From assembly GCA_000702245.1 (NCBI GenBank), contig JNKY01000019.1, positions 62,001 to 126,000 on the forward strand: a DNA stretch of 64,000 nucleotides, written 5' to 3'. The notes under the pieces are model-generated. The model saw only the letters and a program-made list of their open reading frames with translations. It had not been told where the DNA came from and did no database searches. How positions within the stretch are numbered: the stretch's first letter is position 1; the number at the start of each line of letters is the position of its first letter. The DNA comes from Lachnospiraceae bacterium C6A11. GTDB lineage: Bacteria > Bacillota > Clostridia > Lachnospirales > Lachnospiraceae. Positions 34,655 through 42,979 of this stretch are shown here, piece by piece. A program made the translations under genes and the position numbers.

Positions 34655-34760
34655 CGATATGTTGGGTTTAAGGGAAATTTAAAGTATTTTTTTGGAATAT
34701 TATCCGGCCGAAACGAGTGACCAGACCGGAAATCAAATATAGAACCTGGAGGGGTTACAG

Positions 34761-36197
34761 ATGAAAAAAATAGCTTATATTGCTTCAGAATGTGTTCCTT
34801 TTATCAAGACAGGAGGTCTTGCGGACGTTGTGGGAACACTCCCAAAGAAGTTCAATAGAAAAGAGTATGATGTCAGGATCATCATGCCGAATTATATGTG
34901 TCTTCCTGACAAATACAGGAGCAAGATGAAGTATATCACTCATTTCCAGATGGACATCGGCTGGAAACAGCAGTATGTTGGCGTAATGTATCTGGAGTAT
35001 GAAGGCGTTCCGGTATATTTTATCGATAACGAGTATTATTTCAATGGATTCAACATCTATGGAGATGCAAAGTGGGATATCGAGAAGTTCTGCTATTTCA
35101 GCAAGGCGGCTCTTTCAATCCTTCCGGGAATCGGTTTCCAGCCTGATATTGTTCACTGCCATGACTGGCAGGCAGGTATGGTTCCTGTTTACCTTAAGAC
35201 TCTCTTTGCAAACAATCCTTTCTACAGTAATATGAAGTCTGTTATGACTATCCATAATCTTCAGTTCCAGGGAAGATGGGATATCAAAACACTTATGGAG
35301 TATTCGGGGCTTCCGGGCTATCTCTTCACGCCTGATAAGCTTGAGATAGACAAGGACGGAAGTATGCTGAAGGGTGGCCTTGTTTACGCAGACAAGATCT
35401 CGACGGTTTCAAATACCTACGCTCAGGAGATACAGACACCATACTACGGTGAAGGACTTGACGGACTTCTCCGTGCAAGATGGCAGTCACTCTGGGGTAT
35501 CGTAAACGGTATCGATTACCAGGTATGGGATCCAAATACCGACAGGAAGATATTTAAGAACTACAACATAGACAACTTCAGGACAGATAAGGTTACAAAT
35601 AAGCTTGCGCTCCAGAGAGAACTGGGACTTCCTGAGGATCCGAATGCATATATGATAGGTCTTGTATCAAGACTTACCGATCAGAAGGGTCTCGACCTTA
35701 TTGACCGCATCATGAATGATATCATGACTGACGGAACACAGCTTGTTGTTCTCGGAACCGGCGACAGACGTTATGAGGATATGTTCAGATATTATCAAGG
35801 CATCCATCCTGCAAAGATATCTGCAAATATTTATTTCAGTGATGATCTGTCACACAGGATCTACGCATCCTGCGATGCTATGCTCGTTCCTTCAAGGTTT
35901 GAACCTTGCGGACTTACACAGCTTATGGCTCTGAGATATGGTTCGCTTCCGATCGTCAGAGAGACCGGCGGTCTGAAGGATACAGTTATTCCTTACAATG
36001 AATATGAGGGAACAGGTACGGGCTTCTCATTTGCAAACTATGATGCATTTGATCTTCTGAATACCATAAACTACTCTAAGAAGGTATTCTTCGATGATAA
36101 GGATGCATGGGCAGGACTTCAGAAGCGTGCGATGGAGCAGAATTACAGCTGGGATACATCGGCAAAGATCTACGAGCAGATGTACAACGAACTGTAG
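34761..36197 (+). CDS. glgA: Glycogen synthase
   Basis: GT5 enzyme that adds glucose from ADP-glucose to glycogen. At 478 residues it has the standard length. Seen: the ADP-glucose loop K-T-G-G-L-A-D-V, H-C-H-D-W-Q-A-G, and in the second Rossmann domain G-L-V-S-R-L-T-D-Q-K-G, R-F-E-P-C-G-L-T-Q and T-G-G-L-K-D-T-V. It stands alone here without glgC, glgD or glgP, so the rest of the pathway lies elsewhere. A GGAGGGG site precedes the ATG. Confidence 0.95.
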   Translation: MKKIAYIASECVPFIKTGGLADVVGTLPKKFNRKEYDVRIIMPNYMCLPDKYRSKMKYITHFQMDIGWKQQYVGVMYLEYEGVPVYFIDNEYYFNGFNIYGDAKWDIEKFCYFSKAALSILPGIGFQPDIVHCHDWQAGMVPVYLKTLFANNPFYSNMKSVMTIHNLQFQGRWDIKTLMEYSGLPGYLFTPDKLEIDKDGSMLKGGLVYADKISTVSNTYAQEIQTPYYGEGLDGLLRARWQSLWGIVNGIDYQVWDPNTDRKIFKNYNIDNFRTDKVTNKLALQRELGLPEDPNAYMIGLVSRLTDQKGLDLIDRIMNDIMTDGTQLVVLGTGDRRYEDMFRYYQGIHPAKISANIYFSDDLSHRIYASCDAMLVPSRFEPCGLTQLMALRYGSLPIVRETGGLKDTVIPYNEYEGTGTGFSFANYDAFDLLNTINYSKKVFFDDKDAWAGLQKRAMEQNYSWDTSAKIYEQMYNEL

Positions 36198-36221
36198 AAT
36201 AGAAGATAGTTTATATATGAC

Positions 36222-36248
36222 AACGCCGTCTGTATTTCAGATGGCGTT
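36222..36248 (+). terminator. Weak terminator-like hairpin after glgA
   Basis: Eleven-pair stem (AACGCCGTCTG with CAGATGGCGTT, one G-T pair) around TATTT, followed only by TGTT. Some read-through into rqcH is likely. Confidence 0.6.
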
Positions 36249-36277
36249 TGTTATGCTTAGAAAATACGAGGTTAGAT

Positions 36278-38053
36278 ATGGCTTACGATGGAATTACGAT
36301 AAACAGTATAGTGAAAGAGCTTCGCGGCAAGCTTCTGGGAGGAAGAGTGTCTAAGATACAGCAGACTGACGATCAGGAGCTTTATCTTACGATCAAGGGA
36401 AGCGAGAATCTGAAGCTCATAATAACGGCAGATGCCTCGCTGCCACTTATTTATATAACAGATGAAAATAAAACGGCGCCGCTTACGGCACCTAACTTCT
36501 GTATGCTTCTCAGAAAATACATTGGAAACGGCAGGATCATAGATATCAGACAGCCTAACTTCGAGAGAATAGTCGAGATCATCATCGAGCATCGTAATGA
36601 GATGGGCGATATCGAGGAGAAAAGGCTTATCACAGAGATCATGGGAAGACACAGTAATATCATCCTTGTGGATAAGGATGGCAGGGTGCTCGACAGCATC
36701 AAGAGAGTACCAAGTGACGTGAGCTCGGTCAGAGAGGTTCTTCCGGGAAGAGAGTATTTTTACCCACCTGCCGAAGGAAAGACCGATCCGATGGTGATTG
36801 GTGAGGAAGGCTTCAGGGCGGCTCTCGAGTCAAAGAAGGGCTCTGTTGTGAAGGCGATTTATACCTCACTGAACGGCTTCTCACCTGTGGTTGCAGAGGA
36901 AATAGTCTTGCGGGCAGGGATTGAATCAAAGAAGCCGGCTGCAGAGCTGAGTGATACTCAGAAGAACGACCTGTGGGAGAGCTTCTGTGGAGTAAGAGAG
37001 ATTATTGAGAAAGGAAGCTTCCGGCCGGTAGTATATTCGGAAAATGACAACCCGGTGGAATATGCTGTATTTCCGCTTAAGCTTTATGAAGGTGATAAAG
37101 CTGAAGAATATGACAGCCCTTCGGAGATGATCCACAGCTTCTACAGAGCGAAGGCTGCAAAGAACCGCATAAGCACGAGGTCGGCGGACCTCAGGCACCT
37201 TCTTTCAAATGCGGTCGAGAGAGCGGCCAGAAAATACGACCTGCAGAGAGACCAGCTTAAGGATACTGAAGACAGGGAGAAATACCGTATTTACGGTGAA
37301 CTGATAAATACCTATGGCTACAGCGCGGCGAAGGGCGACAAGACGCTTGTCTGCACCAATTACTACGATGGTAATGAGATTACGATACCACTCGACGAGA
37401 TGCTGACGCCTTCGGAAAACAGTGTTAAATACTACGCAAAATATAATAAGAAAAAGAGAACCTATGATTTTCTTTCGGGGATGATAGAGGAGACGAAAGC
37501 GGAACTGGATTATCTGAGATCGGTTCAGACAGAGCTGAGTCTGGCGGAGACTGAGGAGGAGCTGGCGGATATAAGGCTTGAGCTTGTTCAGACCGGCTAT
37601 GCAAAGCTTGGCAAGAGTATGAAGCTGTCCGGTCAGAAGAAGAATGGTCAGACCAAGATGGTTCAGAGATCGAAACCGCTGCATTTTGTCTCTTCAGACG
37701 GTTATGATATGTATGTTGGACGTAATAATATCCAGAATGATGAGCTTTCCTTCAAGATTTCCGGCAAGGATGATATGTGGTTCCATGCAAAAAAAATGCC
37801 GGGCTCACACGTAATAGTAAAAAAGAAGGATGAAAAGGATATTCCGGACAGAACCTACGAGGAGGCTGCAAGGCTTGCGGCGTATTACTCTTCGGGAAAG
37901 GATGCTCCGAAGGTTGAGATCGATTATACGGAGCGTAAGAATCTGAAGAAGCCGCCACATGCCAATCCGGGCTATGTTATCTATCACACAAATTACTCGA
38001 TGATGGCAGAACCGGACATAAGTAAGCTTAAACAGATAATTGACAGTGTATAA
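36278..38053 (+). CDS. rqcH: NFACT-family ribosome rescue factor RqcH
   Basis: Binds stalled 50S subunits and directs C-terminal alanine tailing of the trapped chain; older names are FbpA or fibronectin-binding protein. The 591 residues contain the NFACT-N domain, a helix-hairpin and coiled-coil centre (about 270-430), and the NFACT-R domain with D-G-Y-D-M-Y-V-G-R-N-N and W-F-H-A-K-K-M-P-G-S-H-V. The position corresponding to the conserved D-R pair of NFACT-N reads E96-R97. ATG 36278 with GAGG just upstream is preferred over an in-frame TTG at 36248. Confidence 0.93.
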   Translation: MAYDGITINSIVKELRGKLLGGRVSKIQQTDDQELYLTIKGSENLKLIITADASLPLIYITDENKTAPLTAPNFCMLLRKYIGNGRIIDIRQPNFERIVEIIIEHRNEMGDIEEKRLITEIMGRHSNIILVDKDGRVLDSIKRVPSDVSSVREVLPGREYFYPPAEGKTDPMVIGEEGFRAALESKKGSVVKAIYTSLNGFSPVVAEEIVLRAGIESKKPAAELSDTQKNDLWESFCGVREIIEKGSFRPVVYSENDNPVEYAVFPLKLYEGDKAEEYDSPSEMIHSFYRAKAAKNRISTRSADLRHLLSNAVERAARKYDLQRDQLKDTEDREKYRIYGELINTYGYSAAKGDKTLVCTNYYDGNEITIPLDEMLTPSENSVKYYAKYNKKKRTYDFLSGMIEETKAELDYLRSVQTELSLAETEEELADIRLELVQTGYAKLGKSMKLSGQKKNGQTKMVQRSKPLHFVSSDGYDMYVGRNNIQNDELSFKISGKDDMWFHAKKMPGSHVIVKKKDEKDIPDRTYEEAARLAAYYSSGKDAPKVEIDYTERKNLKKPPHANPGYVIYHTNYSMMAEPDISKLKQIIDSV

Positions 38054-38130
38054 TAAAGAAGAGTAAAATATTTATGCTGATTTTATAGTAGTATTTGACG
38101 GATGCCTGGGTTGGTTAGAGAGGTATTTAT

Positions 38131-40887
38131 ATGAAGTTTTGTATTTATTGCGGAAAACAATTGAGGGATGAAGATCAGTTCTGCGCTTTTTGTGGAAAGC
38201 CGCAGTCAGCACAGAGTAATCAGGCAGCACAGAATGAGCCTGAAAAATCTGAAAAACCGGTGTCAGAGAGTGCTCAGAAAGAACCGGTTGCTCCGGAAAA
38301 ACCGGTGGCAGAGACAACGCAGAATTCTGAAGTTACTTTGACAGGATCAGATACAGCACTGACAGGAGATTCACAGAACAAGCCTGTTACAGAGAATATA
38401 CAGAATAAGACGGATGTACAGGTAAATACACCTGATAATTCACAGCTGCACCAGAACGGTTATGGCCAGATGAACGGTCAGAATGCACAGTATTATGGAC
38501 AGATGCAGGGTGGTCAGAACGGACAGAACATGCAGAATTATGGCCAGAATATGCAGGCGTATGGTCAGATGCCGTACAACCAGAACATGCAGTACTATTA
38601 TGGACAGATGCAAAGCGGTCAGTACAGCCAGCAGTACGGACAAAATATGCAGAATTACGGCCAGATGCAGGGCAGTCAGTACAGCCAGCAGTATGGACAC
38701 AATATGCAGAATTACAGCCAGATGCAGGGCGGTCAGAATGCCCAGCAGTACGGACAGAATATGCAGAATTACAGTCAGATGCAGGGCGGTCAGAATGCCC
38801 AGCAGTATGGCCAGAACATTCAGAACAATGTGCAGATGATGAACGGTCAGGCACAGTATGGTCAGAATATGCAGGGAAATCAGAATGCACAGTTTGGCCG
38901 GATTCAGCAGACGAAACCTCAAAAACCGCCGAAACCGATTAAGGAAAAGAAAAAGGGCGGAAAGAAGAAAAAGATTATTGTTATTTGTTCGATAGCAGCA
39001 GCTCTTATAGTTGCATGCGTGGTTACTTACTTCCTTGGCTTCAGTAAGCCAACCCGTGAGTATTTGAAGGATTATTTCACAGGACCGGATCCTAAACATG
39101 AAAACGTTGCAGGTGTGCCGGAGTATTATCACTTATGGTATTATATTCAGCATATGACTGGTGAGAATGGCACTTACTGCAAGATCACAGATGTTGAAAT
39201 AGTTGATTCGGAGTACAGCTTCTTCAGCGGAAAAGCAACAGTCATTCTTACGACAGAAGACGAGTACATGACCAGAAAGGTTTATGCTGATCTGAAGCTT
39301 TCAGGTATCGCTGGAAACTGGAATATAGATAAGGTTGAACTGGCACCGCTTGATAAAAATGAGAACAAGATAGTTGCATTAAATGATTTATTTATCAAGA
39401 GAGCGGTTGAATATGAGCTTGGTAACAATAATGAATACGGTCTTGACAGATTTGATGAAAATAGAGTAATTGGTGTTAAAACATCTTCGGTTGGAGCGAC
39501 TGATGACTCGGTTGATTATTTTGATATTTCCTATGATATCAGCAATGTGACAAGTGACGGAGAGTATAGTGGATACATTGTGATCAACGGCGGTATCGAT
39601 GTTGATCCTGATTACAGAGATACTGATTATGAGATAAGTCTTTCGATCGACAGAAGAAATGTCAGCTTCAAGACGAATAAGGAACCGGATAATAATACTG
39701 CAAATAACACCGGAAACAATTCCGGCAATAATACAGGCAACAACACCGGAAATAACACAGGCAATAATACCGGAAATAACACAGGCAATAATACCGGAAA
39801 CAATACCGGAAATAATAGCGGGAATAATAGCGGGAATACAACTTCCACGGAGAATCCGATAGCAGGACTTCCGCCAATCACAGGTGAAAAGATCTATCTG
39901 TATTCATGGAATGCGGAGTTCGGCGATCTTCTTCAAAGGTTCCTGCAGAAATACCCTGAGTACAGCAATCTGATCGAGTTTGAGAATCTGGGACTTAGCG
40001 GAAACTCACAGGAATATTTTGACGCTGTATTTGCAAGAATGACCAATCGCAACAAGCCGCTTTCTATGGTAATGTATGATGGGGAGTGTGCGGGACAGCT
40101 TGCAGACAGCAGATATGCTACGATGGGTGAGCTTGGAGTTGAGTCTTATTATAAGGACGCATACGGGTACACCAAGACAGATGCTACATTCGGCGGAGAG
40201 TTGAAGGGTATGGCTCCTTATGTATGTCCGATGGGCTTCCTCTACAGAAAGGATATTGCTGAAGCGGTTCTCGGAACAAGTGATCCTGACGAGGTTTACA
40301 AATATATTTGTACATGGGATCTTTTTGAGGATACTGCTGCGAAGATGAAGGATAATGGATATTATATGCTGGCCTCACAGGGCGATCTTGCAAGAGGCTA
40401 TGGATATGATCTGAATGATCCTAATCTTCCAGCTCAGAGCACTCAGCAGATAGACAGGTTCGTTAATAACGGATATATAGCTCTCGGCACTGATGATTAT
40501 ATGTGGAGCCAGAAATGGAACGACTATATGAACTCAAATGTCTTCGGGTATTTTGGCGGAGACTGGCTGATCAATTATACAATCGCAGGTATTTCAACGG
40601 AGGAATGGTGCTTCTGCCCGGGACCTGAGTACCATCACTGGGGCGGCGCATACATAGGTGTGGCTGAAACCTGTCCTAACAAAGGACTTGCAGCACTTAT
40701 TATTGTAACACTTTGCTGTGATGAAGATATCCAGTATGACTATGCGGTTAACAGTTGGTATACCCCGAATAACAGGAATGCAGCAGCAAAGCTTATTTCG
40801 TCAGGAGATATCAGCTACAATTCCAGTGTTCTCAAGACACCTATGGCCAAATACAACGACGAGATAGCCGAAAATACAAAAGATTAA
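38131..40887 (+). CDS. Zinc-ribbon, Gln/Asn-rich, membrane-anchored solute-binding chimera
   Basis: A 918-residue chimera. Residues 1-25: zinc ribbon C4-x2-C7 / C18-x2-C21. About 25-105: Pro/Glu/Lys/Thr-rich spacer. About 106-260: imperfect repeats of Q-N-M-Q-N-Y and Q-M-Q-G-G-Q, a prion-like low-complexity tract. About 280-303: membrane span after a lysine cluster, leaving the ribbon in the cytoplasm. About 310-515: extracellular alpha/beta domain. About 518-570: a (T-G-N-N)n linker. About 585-918: a domain resembling ABC sugar-binding proteins (I-Y-L-Y-S-W-N-A-E-F, G-D-W-L-I-N-Y). It may be a ligand sensor or receptor; no transporter genes are adjacent. Confidence 0.78.
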   Translation: MKFCIYCGKQLRDEDQFCAFCGKPQSAQSNQAAQNEPEKSEKPVSESAQKEPVAPEKPVAETTQNSEVTLTGSDTALTGDSQNKPVTENIQNKTDVQVNTPDNSQLHQNGYGQMNGQNAQYYGQMQGGQNGQNMQNYGQNMQAYGQMPYNQNMQYYYGQMQSGQYSQQYGQNMQNYGQMQGSQYSQQYGHNMQNYSQMQGGQNAQQYGQNMQNYSQMQGGQNAQQYGQNIQNNVQMMNGQAQYGQNMQGNQNAQFGRIQQTKPQKPPKPIKEKKKGGKKKKIIVICSIAAALIVACVVTYFLGFSKPTREYLKDYFTGPDPKHENVAGVPEYYHLWYYIQHMTGENGTYCKITDVEIVDSEYSFFSGKATVILTTEDEYMTRKVYADLKLSGIAGNWNIDKVELAPLDKNENKIVALNDLFIKRAVEYELGNNNEYGLDRFDENRVIGVKTSSVGATDDSVDYFDISYDISNVTSDGEYSGYIVINGGIDVDPDYRDTDYEISLSIDRRNVSFKTNKEPDNNTANNTGNNSGNNTGNNTGNNTGNNTGNNTGNNTGNNTGNNSGNNSGNTTSTENPIAGLPPITGEKIYLYSWNAEFGDLLQRFLQKYPEYSNLIEFENLGLSGNSQEYFDAVFARMTNRNKPLSMVMYDGECAGQLADSRYATMGELGVESYYKDAYGYTKTDATFGGELKGMAPYVCPMGFLYRKDIAEAVLGTSDPDEVYKYICTWDLFEDTAAKMKDNGYYMLASQGDLARGYGYDLNDPNLPAQSTQQIDRFVNNGYIALGTDDYMWSQKWNDYMNSNVFGYFGGDWLINYTIAGISTEEWCFCPGPEYHHWGGAYIGVAETCPNKGLAALIIVTLCCDEDIQYDYAVNSWYTPNNRNAAAKLISSGDISYNSSVLKTPMAKYNDEIAENTKD
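38453..38895 (+). repeat. Repeat array encoding the Gln/Asn/Gly/Tyr tract
   Basis: Degenerate units of about 60-66 bases built on CAGAATATGCAGAATTA and GGTCAGATGCAGGGC cores. The two copies around 38700-38815 are almost identical, a sign of recent expansion. Confidence 0.8.
39698..39841 (+). repeat. Repeat array encoding the (T-G-N-N) linker
   Basis: About twelve tandem 12-base units alternating AACACCGGAAAT and AACACAGGCAAT types. The alternation of codons suggests a 24-base expansion unit. Confidence 0.82.
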
Positions 40888-40899
40888 CAGGAGAAGAAA

Positions 40900-41778
40900 A
40901 TGATCAGGAGCATGACAGGCTTCGGAAGAAGCGAATTGTTAGACGAAAACAAGAAGATAGTTATTGAAATCAAGTCGGTTAATCACAGATATTCCGACAT
41001 TAGTATCAAGATGCCGCGCAAGTTCAACCAGTTTGAGCCTGCAATGAGAAACGTCCTTAAGGACTATATCGTAAGAGGCAAGGTTGATGTATTTGTTACC
41101 TATGAAGATTTTGCAAAGTCAAATCTTATGGTAAAATACAATAAGGAGATCGCTTCAGAGTATATCAATTATCTTGAGCAGATGAGAGATGATTTCGGAC
41201 TTAAGGAGGAGCTTAGACCGACTGTTGTGGCTGATTTCCCAGAGGTTTTCTCTCTTGAGGAGAAGTCAGAGATTGACGAAAGCCTCTACAAGGATATTGA
41301 GAAGACACTGAGAGAGGCCGGAGAGAGCTTCTCAAATGCGAGAGCCATGGAAGGAGAGAATCTCAAGAACAATCTTCTTATCAAGCTCGACGAGATGTCT
41401 GCCATGGTAAATGAGATAGAGAGAATGTCACCGGAGCTTATCACTGCATATAAGGCTAAGCTTTCTGAGAAGGTTAAGGAGCTTATTGAGGCCGGTGCGG
41501 TTGATGATCAAAGGATTGCTGCAGAGGTTGTTATCTATTCTGATAAGATATGTGTTGACGAGGAGATAGTTAGGCTTAAGAGTCACATCGATGCTGTCAG
41601 AAAGATTCTTAACGATGGCGGCGATGTGGGAAGAAAGCTTGATTTCATAGTTCAGGAGATGAACAGAGAGTCAAATACGATACTTTCGAAGTCGGATTCT
41701 CTTGCTGTAACCGATATCGGTATCGAGATGAAGACCTGCATAGAAAAGATACGCGAACAGATTCAGAACTTGGAGTAG
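40900..41778 (+). CDS. yicC: YicC/YloC family endoribonuclease
   Basis: A 292-residue protein. The family start M-T-G-F-G-R, V-N-H-R-Y-S-D-I-S-I-K-M-P and the C-terminal E-M-N-R-E-S-N-T-I-L-S-K with D-I-G-I-E-M-K are all present. Family members are hexameric endoribonucleases acting on small RNAs and mRNA. It opens the conserved run yicC-gmk-rpoZ-priA. The small gene remA usually found between yicC and gmk is absent here; a structured element lies in the gap. Confidence 0.93.
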   Translation: MIRSMTGFGRSELLDENKKIVIEIKSVNHRYSDISIKMPRKFNQFEPAMRNVLKDYIVRGKVDVFVTYEDFAKSNLMVKYNKEIASEYINYLEQMRDDFGLKEELRPTVVADFPEVFSLEEKSEIDESLYKDIEKTLREAGESFSNARAMEGENLKNNLLIKLDEMSAMVNEIERMSPELITAYKAKLSEKVKELIEAGAVDDQRIAAEVVIYSDKICVDEEIVRLKSHIDAVRKILNDGGDVGRKLDFIVQEMNRESNTILSKSDSLAVTDIGIEMKTCIEKIREQIQNLE

Positions 41779-41790
41779 GAAGCAATCTAT

Positions 41791-41853
41791 CGTCGAACAG
41801 AAGCCCCGTAGGAGCGATGGACGTCGAAGACGTCCTATTCGACGGTTAGGGCT
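41791..41853 (+). ncRNA. Predicted pseudoknot element in the yicC-gmk gap
   Basis: Three perfect helices: CGTCGAA/TTCGACG (41791-41797 with 41838-41844), hairpin GGACGTC-GAA-GACGTCC (41819-41835), and AGCCC/GGGCT (41802-41806 with 41849-41853). The last crosses the first, which makes a pseudoknot. It ends 16 bases before the gmk ribosome site and has the same GAA loop as the repeats near gatC. It may be a cis-regulator or a repeat; transcription alone is not shown. Confidence 0.5.
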
Positions 41854-41884
41854 GCGGAAACATAGAACAGGAGGAATGATAATA

Positions 41885-42499
41885 ATGGATAATAAAGGAA
41901 AACTCATAGTAATTTCGGGCTTTTCCGGTGCCGGAAAGGGAACGGTAGTTAAGGGCCTTGTTGAAAAATACGGCTACAGCCTTTCGGTTTCCGCAACCAC
42001 CAGACAGCCGAGACCGGGCGAGGTAGACGGAAGAGAGTATTATTTCAAATCGGTTGCTGATTTTAAGAATCTTATAGATTACAACGGTTTCATCGAGTGG
42101 GCTCAGTACGTTGACAACTACTACGGAACACCGAGAAAGTTCGTTGAGGACGAGATCGATGCCGGCAGAGATGTCATCCTTGAGATCGAGGTTCAGGGAG
42201 CTATGAACGTTAAGAGCCAGTATCCTGACGCGGTACTTATATTTATCACGACTCCTGACAGAAATACTCTTGAGGCACGACTCAGAGGACGCGGCTCAGA
42301 GGATGATGCAACCATAGCTAAAAGGCTTAAGAGAGCGGCTGAAGAAGCTGAGAGTATCGATTCATATGAATATATTGTCGTAAATGATGATATAAATACT
42401 TGCATTGATACGGTAAATTCTGTTATATTAAGCAGGAAGTGTGCGAAAGAGAATAATCTTTCGTTCATTGCCGCGCTGAAAGATGATTTCAGAAGGTAA
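41885..42499 (+). CDS. gmk: Guanylate kinase
   Basis: Phosphorylates GMP to GDP with ATP. The 204 residues show the P-loop G-F-S-G-A-G-K-G-T (normally G-P-S-G), the GMP-binding T-T-R-Q-P-R-P-G-E-V-D-G-R-E-Y-Y-F, and E-I-E-V-Q-G-A. Start 41885 is chosen because the ATG at 41876 is only one base from the AGGAGG site. It is followed 55 bases later by rpoZ, the usual partner. Confidence 0.95.
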   Translation: MDNKGKLIVISGFSGAGKGTVVKGLVEKYGYSLSVSATTRQPRPGEVDGREYYFKSVADFKNLIDYNGFIEWAQYVDNYYGTPRKFVEDEIDAGRDVILEIEVQGAMNVKSQYPDAVLIFITTPDRNTLEARLRGRGSEDDATIAKRLKRAAEEAESIDSYEYIVVNDDINTCIDTVNSVILSRKCAKENNLSFIAALKDDFRR

Positions 42500-42554
42500 T
42501 AATGTTTATGATAATACCTGTATGGTAAATACGGTATTTGGAAGGAGATAAAAT

Positions 42555-42791
42555 ATGTTACATCCATCTTATTCAGATCTTATGGCAGTTGTTAACAGTG
42601 AAGTTGAGCCAGGCGAGCAGCCTGTAGTACAGAGCAGATATTCAATCGTGCTTGCAACAGCTAAGCGTGCCAGACAGATAATCGCTGGAGATGAGCCACT
42701 TGTTGAAAATGGTGAGGATCAGAAACCACTTTCTGCTGCTGTTGAGGAACTGTATCAGGGCAAGGTTAAGATAGTCGGAGAGGATGATTAG
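42555..42791 (+). CDS. rpoZ: RNA polymerase omega subunit
   Basis: A 78-residue subunit that helps fold and stabilise beta-prime. The family start M-L-H-P-S-Y-S-D-L and the core S-R-Y-S-I-V-L-A-T-A-K-R-A-R-Q-I are seen. An AAGGAGA site precedes the ATG. A GC-rich inverted repeat (CAGGCGG/CCGCCTG at 42812-42834) follows without a T tract. coaBC, often next in Firmicutes, is not here. Confidence 0.93.
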   Translation: MLHPSYSDLMAVVNSEVEPGEQPVVQSRYSIVLATAKRARQIIAGDEPLVENGEDQKPLSAAVEELYQGKVKIVGEDD

Positions 42792-42861
42792 AGATCATTT
42801 TGAGACATATCAGGCGGGCTTAACGGTCCGCCTGTATTGCGTTTATGAGGGTGTTTGAAAA

Positions 42862-42960
42862 GAGGAAGCTTTTAATGAGCAGCCTTTTGAGGAATAAGCT
42901 TTTACAGAACAGACTTTTTTGATGAATAAGCTGTTACAGAGCAGACTTTTTGATGAATAA
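42862..42960 (+). repeat. Tandem AT-rich repeat running into the priA start
   Basis: Units of about 32 bases on the plan GAATAAGCTKTTACAGARCAGACTTTTTTGAT: a degenerate copy at 42862-42891, copies at 42892-42924 and 42925-42954, and the start of another at 42955. The copies are too adjacent (no spacers) to be a CRISPR. Confidence 0.75.
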
Positions 42961-42979
42961 ACTGTCTTTGGGAGAAAAT

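Noticed and set aside
38387-39132. Long minus-strand open frames opposite the Gln/Asn-rich gene
   Set aside because: They are shadows of a low-complexity repeat: biased His/Ser or Leu/Ile composition, no ribosome sites, and a well-supported plus-strand gene covers them.
42862-42960. CRISPR array
   Set aside because: Units are directly adjacent with no unique spacers, degenerate, and there are no cas genes in the window.
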